Assembly (NCBI RefSeq): GCF_035918095.1 | Contig: NZ_CP109137.1 | Coordinates: forward strand, 806,001-870,000 | DNA length: 64,000 bases | Source of the DNA: Streptomyces sp. NBC_01750 | GTDB taxonomy: Bacteria; Actinomycetota; Actinomycetes; Streptomycetales; Streptomycetaceae | Direction of reading: 5' to 3' | Part shown: positions 17,614 through 24,893 of the stretch, one piece after another | Numbering within the stretch: position 1 is the stretch's first letter | Layout: each line of letters begins with the position of its first letter | The notes under the pieces: generated by a model | Database searches by the model: none | What the model was told of the DNA's origin: nothing | What the model saw: the letters and a program-made list of their open reading frames with translations, nothing else | Made by a program: the position numbers and the translations under genes

Positions 17614-18513
17614 ATGACCAGCACCGGTTTCGACATCCGCCGGATCGGCGGCCGCATCGGCGCCGAGATCCTCGGCGCCGACATCTCCACCGACCTCGAC
17701 CCCGCCATCGTCACCGAGATCAACGCGGCGCTGGTGGAGCACAAGGCGCTCTTCTTCCGCGGCCAACAGCTCGACGACGCGGCACAGATACGCTTCGCCT
17801 CGCTCTTCGGCGATCTCACGACCGCGCACCCCACGGTGCCTTCCGTGGAGGGCCAGCCGCACATCCTCCCGGTGGACGGGGACGAGGGCATCCGCGCGAA
17901 CCAGTGGCACACGGACGTCACGTTCCTGCGCACGCCGCCGAAGGCGTCCACGCTGCGCAGCCTGGTGGTCCCGCCCTACGGCGGCAACACCCTGATCGCC
18001 AACTCCGCAGCAGCCTACCGGGATCTGCCGGAGGCGCTGCGCGAACTGGCCGACCGGCTGTGGGCCGTCCACACCAATGCGTACGACTACGCCGAGCCGA
18101 GGTCGCAGAAGGCGGCCGAGCACCGCAGGCAGTTCGTCTCCACGAAGTACCGCACCGAACACCCGGTGGTCCGCGTCCACCCGGAGTCGGGCGAGCGCGG
18201 TCTGTTCATCGGGGGCTTCGCGCAGAGTCTGGTGGGCCTTTCGCCGTCCGAGTCCCGCGACATCCTGCGGATCCTGCAGTCGTACGTGACCCGCCCGGAG
18301 AATGTCGTCCGCTGGAGCTGGGCCCCCGGTGACCTGGTCCTCTTCGACAACCGCAGCACCCAGCACTACGCGCCCGACGACTACGGCGATCTGCCGCGTC
18401 TGCTGCACCGGGTGACGGTTGCCGGCGATGTCCCGGTCGGTGTCGACGGCCGTCTCAGCCGGGTCGTCGAGGGGGACGAGGCGGCTCACTACACGCCTGC
18501 TGCCGCGGCCTGA
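17614..18513 (+). CDS. TauD/TfdA-family 2-oxoglutarate-dependent dioxygenase
   Basis: This 299-residue Fe(II)/2-oxoglutarate oxygenase would hydroxylate taurine, another sulfonate or a sulfate ester, releasing sulfite or sulfate. The iron ligands fit H99 and D101 (NQWHTDVTF) and H265 (PRLLHRVTVAG). Further family segments are GAEILGADIS, HKALFFRGQQL and WSWAPGDLVLFDNRSTQHYA. The start at 17614 follows an AAAGG site. It closes the sulfonate operon and gives the cluster two independent desulfonation chemistries alongside the FMN monooxygenase. A strong hairpin follows 12 bases after the stop. Confidence 0.9.
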   Translation: MTSTGFDIRRIGGRIGAEILGADISTDLDPAIVTEINAALVEHKALFFRGQQLDDAAQIRFASLFGDLTTAHPTVPSVEGQPHILPVDGDEGIRANQWHTDVTFLRTPPKASTLRSLVVPPYGGNTLIANSAAAYRDLPEALRELADRLWAVHTNAYDYAEPRSQKAAEHRRQFVSTKYRTEHPVVRVHPESGERGLFIGGFAQSLVGLSPSESRDILRILQSYVTRPENVVRWSWAPGDLVLFDNRSTQHYAPDDYGDLPRLLHRVTVAGDVPVGVDGRLSRVVEGDEAAHYTPAAAA

Positions 18514-18525
18514 CAACGACGCAGA

Positions 18526-18557
18526 GAGGGCGGGCCGTCAACCGACGGCCCGCCCTC
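18526..18557. terminator. Strong hairpin terminator between convergent genes
   Basis: A perfect 14-base-pair stem (GAGGGCGGGCCGTC against its complement) with an AACC loop lies 12 bases after the dioxygenase stop and before the convergent LAETG gene. It is suited to terminate transcription from both sides. Confidence 0.8.
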
Positions 18558-18615
18558 CCCGTGTGCACCCGCACCGGTGACGCGCCGCGGTTCATGCCGC
18601 GGCAGCCCGCCAAAG

Positions 18616-19233
18616 TCAGTGCTGGGCGCTGCGCCGCTTGCGCGCGGCCCACATGATGCCGCCACCCGCGACTATGACGACGGCGGCAGCGCCGGCGATC
18701 AGCGGGGTGGAGCTGGAGGAGCCCGTCTCGGCCAGGTCACCGGGGGAGCTGGGCTCGGCCGAAGCCGGCGGCACCTCGGCGGAGCTGGTGGCCGTGCTCG
18801 GCGTGTCGCTCGGCGTCTCACTCGGCGAGGGAGTGGAACTCGGGGTCTCCGACGGGGTCGGGCTGGGGGTGTTGTTCTCGCACACCGGCGCCGTCTCGGT
18901 CAGGTCGCGCGAGAACTTGTCGTTGTCGCCCGCCTTCACGACGAGGCGAAGGGAGAGCTCCTTGTCGTGCTTGGGGAGCTCGAGCTTCTTGTCGAAGCTT
19001 CCCCTGAACGTCTCGGTGGGCAGCAGGTCCTTGCCGTCCACCGTGACGGTCACGGTGTTGTCGTCCTTGGAGCTGTAGGCGGTGAGGTGGACGGTGACGT
19101 CGGTGCAGGTCACCTTCCACTCCGGGGTGTGCGCCTGGGCGGTTCCGGCCGCCAGGCCGACGCCGAACACTCCGGCCGCCGCGACCGCTGCGAAGGCGCC
19201 TGCGCGCCGCCACGATCTGTTGTTTGTTGTCAC
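18616..19233 (-). CDS. LAETG-motif sortase-anchored surface protein
   Basis: This 205-residue secreted wall protein has a signal peptide (RRAGAFAAVAAAGVFGVG, cleavage after AQA) and a single beta-rich extracellular domain with two cysteines. A Ser/Thr/Pro/Glu low-complexity stalk (SPTPSETPSSTPSPSE) follows. The sorting signal LAETG is at 167-171, then a hydrophobic helix and an ARKRR tail. LAxTG is the class E sortase signal in streptomycetes. The GTG start at 19233 has GGAGGAACGA upstream; in-frame sequence beyond it lacks signal-peptide character. No class E sortase gene is nearby. The ligand or role is unknown. Confidence 0.87.
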   Translation of the reverse strand: MTTNNRSWRRAGAFAAVAAAGVFGVGLAAGTAQAHTPEWKVTCTDVTVHLTAYSSKDDNTVTVTVDGKDLLPTETFRGSFDKKLELPKHDKELSLRLVVKAGDNDKFSRDLTETAPVCENNTPSPTPSETPSSTPSPSETPSDTPSTATSSAEVPPASAEPSSPGDLAETGSSSSTPLIAGAAAVVIVAGGGIMWAARKRRSAQH

Positions 19234-19415
19234 TCGTTCCTCCACGATTGCCGCGCCACCCATCTGGCGGTGCGCGCACAGTACCGCCACGCCCCCTCGG
19301 GTGTGCACCCGCCCCACCCATCACGTTTTTGACTCGCGTCACCACGACGGGCGTTCGGGAAAGGCGGTCGCGGGTACCCGCCCCGAGAAAGGGCACAGAA
19401 GGGACGAAGCTCAGC

Positions 19416-20384
19416 ATGTCAAGTACAAGCACAGCCACATGTCATACCCCCGAGGACCCCGCGCATTCGGTGACCGAAATGAATCGCAAGGAATCCGACG
19501 GAAAGACCCGCGTCACTGTGCTGGTCGCGCTCGCCGCGAATCTGGTGATCACGGTGGCGAAGGCCGTCGGCGGAGTCGCCGCGGGGTCTCCCGCGCTGCT
19601 GTCCGAGGCCGCTCACTCGGCCGCCGACAGCATGAACGAGGTGTTTCTTCTTCTCGCGGTCCGCCGCAGTCGTCGCCCGCCGGATCTCCGCCATCCGTTC
19701 GGATACGGCAAGGAACGCTATTTCTGGGCGCTGCTCGCCGCCGTCGGGATATTCGTCATGGGTGGCTGCTTCTCCTTCTACCAGGGCTTCCATGCGCTGG
19801 GCGCCGACAAGCAGGAGTCCCACGCCGGCTATGTCGCCGGGCTGGCCGTCCTGACCGTGGCCCTGCTCGCCGAGGGCGCCTCGCTGCTCCGTGCCGTGCA
19901 CCAGCTGCGCAAACAGAAGGACGGAGCCCGCGACCCCGCCCTGCGGACTGTTCTCGCGGAGGACAGCACCGCAGTGCTGGGCGTCCTGCTCGCCATGGCC
20001 GGCATGGTGCTCCACCTCATCACCGGGAAGGTCATCTGGGAGGCCTCGGCATCGATCGCGATCGGCCTGCTGCTCGTGTACGTCGCGTACCGGCTCGGCA
20101 GGGAGGCCCGCGACCAGCTGATCGGCGAGGCGGTCGAACCGGAGCTGCGCAACCGTATCCGTGAACTCCTTGACGACCAGCCCGAGATCGACAATGTCGC
20201 CGCGCTGCTGACCATGCAACTCGGCCTGGACTCGACGCTGGTGGCCGCCAGGGTCGATCTGACCCCCGGTTTCGACAGCGAGGAGGTCGAGCTGGTCTGC
20301 GTACGCATCAAACGGCTGATCTCAACGGCCTGGCCGCAGGCGGATCATGTCTTTCTCGACATCACGGAGGCTCCGGCGGACTGA
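19416..20384 (+). CDS. Cation diffusion facilitator family transporter
   Basis: This 322-residue membrane protein exports divalent metal (Zn, Co, Fe, Mn or Cd) in exchange for protons. Features are VLVALAANLVITVAKAVGG, SPALLSEAAHSAADSMNE with the paired H/D metal ligands, FGYGKERYFWALLAA, and a second ligand set in VLAEDSTAVLGVLLA. The second site has D rather than HxxxD, and the C-terminal cytoplasmic metal-sensing domain is short. The ATG at 19416 is chosen, with AAGGGA about 12 bases upstream; the alternative is ATG 19479. A GGGTAC hexamer at 19372 may mark a SigB-like -10, but its -35 spacing is poor. Confidence 0.88.
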   Translation: MSSTSTATCHTPEDPAHSVTEMNRKESDGKTRVTVLVALAANLVITVAKAVGGVAAGSPALLSEAAHSAADSMNEVFLLLAVRRSRRPPDLRHPFGYGKERYFWALLAAVGIFVMGGCFSFYQGFHALGADKQESHAGYVAGLAVLTVALLAEGASLLRAVHQLRKQKDGARDPALRTVLAEDSTAVLGVLLAMAGMVLHLITGKVIWEASASIAIGLLLVYVAYRLGREARDQLIGEAVEPELRNRIRELLDDQPEIDNVAALLTMQLGLDSTLVAARVDLTPGFDSEEVELVCVRIKRLISTAWPQADHVFLDITEAPAD

Positions 20385-20394
20385 TGCGTCGCCG

Positions 20395-20892
20395 TCACTC
20401 CCTGGCCGGGTTCGTGGCGCGGGTCCAGAGCGGCAGCAGGATCCAGCAGACGACGAACCAGACGACCATGCCGACCACCAGCCACAGGGCGAGTGTGTCG
20501 TCCACGACCAGCCGCAGAATCAGCAGCAGCGACGACGCCATCGTGCACAGCAGCAGAAACAGTCCCACAACCGTCAGACGGGAGGCCCACTGGACTGTCT
20601 CCGGTTTGAGCCGCCGGCCGGCGAGTAGCCGGTGGATGGACACGGGCCCGATGAGCGCTCCGGTCGTCGCCGCCCCCAGCAGGATGGTCATCGTATAGAT
20701 ATTGTGGTCGGTGTCGGACAGGCCGGCGAAACGGGCCTGAAACGCCACTGTGAGCAGGAATCCGAACAGGACTTGCACACCTGTCTGGGCGACCCGCAAT
20801 TCCTGCAGCAGTTCACCCCACAGCCGGTCAGCCCGTTCCTCCGGCGTCTCGTGCCGACCGCGCTGGAGACCGTTTCCGCCTTGTTGCATCAC
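20395..20892 (-). CDS. DUF6328-like small integral membrane protein
   Basis: This 165-residue protein has a charged N-terminus (ETPEERADRLWGELLQELRV) and then four hydrophobic helices, including VLFGFLLTVAF, LLGAATTGALIGP, LTVVGLFLLLCTMA and LWLVVGMVVWFVVCWILLP. The conserved ELRVAQTGVQVLFGFLL segment matches an actinobacterial family recalled as DUF6328, whose function is unknown. The start is GTG with GGAGG seven bases upstream. It converges on the cation efflux gene with only 10 bases between stops. Confidence 0.75.
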   Translation of the reverse strand: MMQQGGNGLQRGRHETPEERADRLWGELLQELRVAQTGVQVLFGFLLTVAFQARFAGLSDTDHNIYTMTILLGAATTGALIGPVSIHRLLAGRRLKPETVQWASRLTVVGLFLLLCTMASSLLLILRLVVDDTLALWLVVGMVVWFVVCWILLPLWTRATNPARE

Positions 20893-20942
20893 CGGGCGCC
20901 TCCATCGTGTCCGTGCGGCACGTTCCCCTTATATCGCACTCC

Positions 20943-21251
20943 TTATGCGGCGTCCTGCATGATCTCGCGGCGAAGTCGCTCGCAGGAGTTGCTGATCAGC
21001 CGTGACACATGCATCTGGGAGATGCCGAGGTCCTCGGCAATACTGCGCTGTGTCATATCGCGAAAGAACCGCATGTAGAGGATTCTCCGTTCCCGCTCCG
21101 GTAATCGCCGCAGCCTGGGCTTGACGGCTTCCGCAGGCGGGCGTACGGCCTCGCGTTCGGCTCCCTCAGGCAGATGCGCCAGTCGGTCGAATTCGGCTGC
21201 GGTGTCGGGGGCATCGTCGTGCGGATGCTTCCTGCTCGTGTGTGTACGCAT
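20943..21251 (-). CDS. Region-4-only fragment of a SigB/SigF-like sigma factor
   Basis: This 102-residue protein is similar to the C-terminal third of SigB/SigF-family sigma factors. LPERERRILYMRFFRDMTQ and SIAEDLGISQMHVSRLISN form the region 4 helix-turn-helix that contacts -35 elements. Regions 2 and 3 are absent. The reading frame extends upstream but shows no sigma features. An ATG at 21251 has GAGGGAG ten bases upstream, so a short protein may be made. It might be a degraded gene or a DNA-binding competitor of full SigB-like factors. Nearby anti-sigma and antagonist genes make a regulatory link plausible but unproven. Confidence 0.7.
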   Translation of the reverse strand: MRTHTSRKHPHDDAPDTAAEFDRLAHLPEGAEREAVRPPAEAVKPRLRRLPERERRILYMRFFRDMTQRSIAEDLGISQMHVSRLISNSCERLRREIMQDAA

Positions 21252-21512
21252 GATGCGCTGCCACTCCCTCAACAGTGCGGAACGGTTGCCACCGCCGGAA
21301 TGACGAATGCACGCGCAGCCAGTCCAGGGGGCGCGCCGTGCAACTCCCACGGACGTGCCTCCGGTCCGAAGCACGAATTGCGTCTGCCCCGAGTCATGGC
21401 GACCAAACACGAGCTGGGGCCAGCGCCAATTGCCTCTCGGATTTGTGATCGCAGTAAGACACCCACGGGCACAAGGTTCCATTGGGACAGCCGGCGGAAA
21501 AGAATCACATGT

Positions 21513-21541
21513 TGAACGGCGGCCCTGAGGGCCGCCGTTCA
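21513..21541 (+). terminator. Intrinsic terminator-like hairpin with T-rich tail
   Basis: A perfect 13-base-pair stem (TGAACGGCGGCCC against its complement) with a TGA loop is followed on the plus strand by TCATTTTCC. It lies 78 bases after the minus-strand NADH dehydrogenase stop and can end that transcript. Its T-rich side, however, faces plus-strand transcription, for which no gene is present upstream. Confidence 0.7.
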
Positions 21542-21618
21542 TCATTTTCCCCGGCGTCCCCACCGTCCCTTTCCGGCCAGGACTCGGTACGTGCCTGGTC
21601 GAGCGCATTGGTCACCTG

Positions 21619-22941
21619 TCACTGCCTGGGAGGAGCTCCCGGGAGTCGGGGGAGTTCCGGCGAGGCGCTGTCCAGAGGAACCGCCTCGGAGTGGACGAGG
21701 CCCAGCTGGACGCACTGGCGCGGCAAAACCGCGTCCAGCAGCCAGTCGGCGCCGACGCGCACCCGGTTCCCCGGCATGGCGGCCAGGTGGTAGCCGCGGG
21801 TGACGGCGCCCGCGAGCGGTCCCGACAGCGGGACGCCCAGCGGATTCGCCGCGGCCTGGACCCCGCCGAGGTCCACGGCGAAGCCCAGATCGTGGTGTTC
21901 GTAGCTGCGCTGTTCGCCGTGGCCGAGAGTGGCGGCGAGATTGAGTCCGGCCAGCTTGCCCTGCCGGGAGGCGTGCTGGGCCGTCATCGGCGTGTACTCC
22001 CCCGGCCGGGTCGGATCGGGTACAGCCGCCGCGTCGCCGCAGGCGAAGATCTCGGGGTGGCCGGGCACGTTCAGCCGGGAGTCAACGACCAGACGGCCGC
22101 GCTCGACCGGCAGTCCGACCTCGGACACCAGCGGGTCGGGACGTACGCCGACGCACCAGACCAGCGTCCTCGTGTCGACGAACTCCCCGTCGTCCAGCTG
22201 GACTCCGGCATGGGTGGCCTCCTTGACGGAGGTCCCGGTGCGCACGTCCACGCCGCGACGGCGCAGTACCCGGTCGGCCGTCGAGGACAGCCTGGGGTCC
22301 AGCCCGGGCAGCACCCGGTCGGCGACGTCCAGCAGCAGCCAGCGGGCCCGGCCGTGCCGTTCCCCGGTGTGCCGCTTACGTGTCAGTTCGTCCGTGAACA
22401 GCTTTCCCTGGGCGGCGACTTCGGTGCCGGTGTAGCCGGCGCCGACGACCACGAAAGTGCGACGGGAGGCGCTCTCCTCGGCGGTCGCGGCGTCGGCGGC
22501 CATCTCGATCTGGCGGGTGATGTGGTCGCGCAGATACAGCGCCTCCGGCAGACCACGGAAGCCATGCGCGTGGTCGGCGATCCCGGGCACGGGAAGCAGC
22601 TTGTTGACACTTCCGACGGCAAGCACCAAGCGGTCGTACGCGAGCGCGCCGGAACGGCCTTCGGGATCGGTGTAGTGAACCTTCCGTTCCGCCAGGTCGA
22701 CCCCGGTGGCCTCGCCGAGCACCAGACGTACCCGTGGCAGGGCGTTGGGGATCGAGACGGTCACCCTGCGCGGTTCCAGGATCCCCGTGGCGACCTGTGG
22801 CAGCAGCGGCAGATAGAGGAAGTAGTCGGTGGGGTTGAGCACGATGATCTCGGCCCGGTCCCGGACGGTCCGGGACAGAGCGCGAGCGGCCTGGAAGCCG
22901 GCGAACCCGGCTCCGACGACAACAACACGGCTACGACTCAC
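21619..22941 (-). CDS. Type II NADH dehydrogenase / FAD-dependent pyridine nucleotide oxidoreductase
   Basis: This 440-residue flavoprotein probably oxidises NADH and reduces quinone at the membrane face without proton pumping. FAD binding is by VVVVGAGFAGFQAARAL at the N-terminus. NAD(P)H binding is by FVVVGAGYTGTEVAAQ in the middle, and IFACGDAA is the second FAD motif. YLPLLPQVATGILEPRRV is typical of Ndh-2. The GTG start at 22941 has GGAG six bases upstream; the open frame to 23037 is not signal-like. No clear membrane helix is present at the C-terminus. A quinone substrate is likely but not shown. Confidence 0.88.
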   Translation of the reverse strand: MSRSRVVVVGAGFAGFQAARALSRTVRDRAEIIVLNPTDYFLYLPLLPQVATGILEPRRVTVSIPNALPRVRLVLGEATGVDLAERKVHYTDPEGRSGALAYDRLVLAVGSVNKLLPVPGIADHAHGFRGLPEALYLRDHITRQIEMAADAATAEESASRRTFVVVGAGYTGTEVAAQGKLFTDELTRKRHTGERHGRARWLLLDVADRVLPGLDPRLSSTADRVLRRRGVDVRTGTSVKEATHAGVQLDDGEFVDTRTLVWCVGVRPDPLVSEVGLPVERGRLVVDSRLNVPGHPEIFACGDAAAVPDPTRPGEYTPMTAQHASRQGKLAGLNLAATLGHGEQRSYEHHDLGFAVDLGGVQAAANPLGVPLSGPLAGAVTRGYHLAAMPGNRVRVGADWLLDAVLPRQCVQLGLVHSEAVPLDSASPELPRLPGAPPRQ

Positions 22942-23055
22942 AATCGACTCCAGTGCGGGAGCAGGTGTGGTGCGGAAGGTGTGTTGCGGGAAGGGGTGGT
23001 GCGGCGAACGGCCCGGCGCGGATGCCTCTTGGGCCACCGCGCCAAACCGGAACCG

Positions 23056-23280
23056 TCACTCGTAGCGGCGGCCTCGCTCCTCATCGATCACCGGCGTCGC
23101 CGGCGGCACGACGACACGACGACGTTTGGCGATGCTGGTGAAGGTGGCGACGCCGATGATGCCGACGGCCATCAGAATCAGGCCGACCACGTCGAGGTTG
23201 GCGCCCTGCACCTTCCAGTCTGTGGCGAACGTGAGAATCGCTCCTGCGGCGATCAGGATGATGCACCCACCGAGACCCAT
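23056..23280 (-). CDS. DUF6458-like two-helix membrane protein
   Basis: This 74-residue protein begins GLGGCIILIAAGAILTFAT, continues with VVGLILMAVGIIGVATFTSI and ends in a basic/acidic tail (AKRRRVVV ... EERGRR). Two hydrophobic helices with a WKVQGANLD loop match a conserved actinobacterial small membrane family recalled as DUF6458. The function is unknown; members are often stress-associated. The ATG at 23280 is chosen because AAAGG lies eight bases upstream; a GTG nine bases earlier is less likely. A SigB-like promoter lies about 40 bases upstream. Confidence 0.8.
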   Translation of the reverse strand: MGLGGCIILIAAGAILTFATDWKVQGANLDVVGLILMAVGIIGVATFTSIAKRRRVVVPPATPVIDEERGRRYE

Positions 23281-23319
23281 ATGACTCACCTTTCGGTACG
23301 AACGGCTGGTCGCGACCGA

Positions 23320-23344
23320 GTACCCGCGCCGGGACCAGCCATGC
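23320..23344 (-). promoter_or_regulatory. SigB-like promoter of the DUF6458 gene
   Basis: Read on the minus strand, GCAT, 15 bases and GGGTAC match the streptomycete SigB-type pattern GNNT-N14-16-GGGTA(C/T). The -10 ends 40 bases before the ATG, a reasonable leader length. This supports stress-controlled expression by a SigB-like factor. Confidence 0.5.
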
Positions 23345-23408
23345 GTGAACGAGTCTCATACGTGTACGAGCCCCATGCATCTGGGCATCGGCCCTTCGGA
23401 CATGCGCT

Positions 23409-23927
23409 TCAGACGCGCGCCGCCACAGCGGGCTCGCCACCTGCCACGACAACGTCCCCAGGAACCGGCGAGCTCGAGGACAGCGGCTTGAACTCGCGCA
23501 ACAACGGCATCGGTGCCGGCCGCTTCGCAGCCACGCGCTGCGCAGCCTTCGCGCGCCTGCTGAACCAGATGACTTTGCCCGTGGCCGTGCCGCACGTCCC
23601 CCAGCTGTCGCTGAGGACAGCGACCGTGGCCAGTCCGCCCTTCGACGGGGAGGACGTGTGGATCCGGGGCATCCGGTGGTCCTTGTCGGCCACGGACGCG
23701 ATCACGTGCCTCCCGGTCCAACGCAGCTCCACCACACACGTCTTGTCGCCCGGCACATGCTGTACGACGTTGCCGACGAGCTCGTCGACGGCACGACAGA
23801 CCGGCACGATGTGGGGCTCGAGGCTCCAGTACCGAAGGTGCGCTGCGAGAATGCGCCGGATCTGCGGGATCCGCTCGGTTGATGCCGACACTTCGATGCT
23901 GTAGCGGCAGGTGTCCGGAACGTTCAT
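23409..23927 (-). CDS. HATPase_c_2 anti-sigma-like ATP-binding protein
   Basis: This 172-residue cytoplasmic protein has a Bergerat ATP-binding fold like RsbW. The N box is AVDELVGNVVQHV, followed by ASVADKDHRMP in the G1 position and SKGGLATVAVLSDSWG as the G2-like segment. The last 40 residues are Pro/Ala-rich and unlike the kinase core. RsbW-type proteins bind sigma factors and phosphorylate STAS antagonists. The ATG at 23927 has GAGGAG upstream. A canonical DxGxG G1 box is not clear, so kinase activity may be reduced. Confidence 0.78.
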   Translation of the reverse strand: MNVPDTCRYSIEVSASTERIPQIRRILAAHLRYWSLEPHIVPVCRAVDELVGNVVQHVPGDKTCVVELRWTGRHVIASVADKDHRMPRIHTSSPSKGGLATVAVLSDSWGTCGTATGKVIWFSRRAKAAQRVAAKRPAPMPLLREFKPLSSSSPVPGDVVVAGGEPAVAARV

Positions 23928-24301
23928 GACCGTGGCTCCTCACCGCGACGGCTTCACCCATTCGCATGCGGAACCCCGAGTACGAAGAGTGAGCCTTTGT
24001 CGCTTCTGGGTCACTATCAGATTGCACCCGGAATACGTCAAACCGCAACGCGCCGGGACAAACCGCCACCACGGCATGGGGCGGCGCCGGCAGCTGATGG
24101 GCCCAACTGGACCGGCGCCTCCGTTCCCTCGTACGCAGAGAACGTCCTGGTCCAGTACCGCGATCACGGCGCCCGAAACGCCGCTCGGAGGGATTTCCTT
24201 CGGCCAGGCAGCCCGCGATCACGTGTCCTGCCCGGTTCTCAGGGCAGCAGCGTGGCGGAGGCGCAGGGCGTGCCAACCGGCCCCGGGAGCCGAAAGGGAG
24301 C
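23928..24301. other. Gene-free stretch between divergent regulators
   Basis: This 374-base interval lies between the divergent HATPase gene (minus) and the ANTAR gene (plus). No reading frame with good codon bias and no obvious SigB or HrdB promoter was seen. It must hold both promoters. Confidence 0.45.
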
Positions 24302-24688
24302 ATGAGCATGACGCGGATGGACGACACCGGATCCGCCCCCCGGAGCACTTCTGCCGCGGCGTGGGCGGCCTCGGACGAGACGCAGTACCGCGTAGTCGGC
24401 GCGAACCTCGAAGTGCAGGCGCTGCGGGAGGAATTGGCGGGTCTGCGCCACGCGCTCAGCACGCACCCGGTGATCGACATGGCGCGCGGGGTCATCATGG
24501 CGACCGCCTCATGCACGCCGGACCAGGCCTGGCAAGTGCTGGTGAGCGTCTCCCAGCACACGAACATCAAACTCCGCGATATCGCGCAGCACATCGTGGA
24601 AGGCGTCGCAGGAGAACCGCCTGCCGAGCCGATCCGGGCGGCACTGCGCTCCGCGCTCTCGGCCCTGCCCGACCACCGTCGGGAGTGA
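24302..24688 (+). CDS. ANTAR-domain RNA-binding antiterminator-like protein
   Basis: This 128-residue protein has an N-terminal helix (EVQALREELAGLRHAL) and an ANTAR domain. PVIDMARGVIMATASCTPDQAWQVLVSVSQHTNIKLRDIA is described here in parts: IDMARGVIMA, the TPDQAW turn and NIKLRDIAQHIV as the third helix. ANTAR domains bind paired RNA stem-loops and prevent termination. No GAF or receiver sensor domain is fused. Two candidate starts lie at 24302 and 24308; the second has optimal spacing to GGGAG. Targets are unknown; the adjacent SpoIIE gene also starts with an ANTAR-like segment. Confidence 0.82.
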   Translation: MSMTRMDDTGSAPRSTSAAAWAASDETQYRVVGANLEVQALREELAGLRHALSTHPVIDMARGVIMATASCTPDQAWQVLVSVSQHTNIKLRDIAQHIVEGVAGEPPAEPIRAALRSALSALPDHRRE

Positions 24689-24893
24689 CGGGGCGTGCGA
24701 CACCCCTGAGGACCTTCAGACCCACGAACCTGCGCTGCGCCGTATACCGCCGCGGCCGGGTACCGACCAGTGTGACCTGCGGCGCAGCGGGAAAACCGGG
24801 TCCTGGCCGGCTGCCTGGCAAGGGAGGTCCGCGTAGAATCCAGATCGGGCGCGATCAGATACTTCGCGCTGTCTGCCTGGAATGGGAGTAGTC

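Noticed and set aside
19351..19377. SigB-like promoter for the cation efflux gene
   Set aside because: GGGTAC is present, but the only GNNT lies 17 bases away, beyond the accepted 14-16 spacing.
24740..24765. SigB-like promoter for the ANTAR-SpoIIE gene
   Set aside because: A GGGTAC hexamer occurs near 24756, but the only GNNT upstream is 12 bases away, too close.
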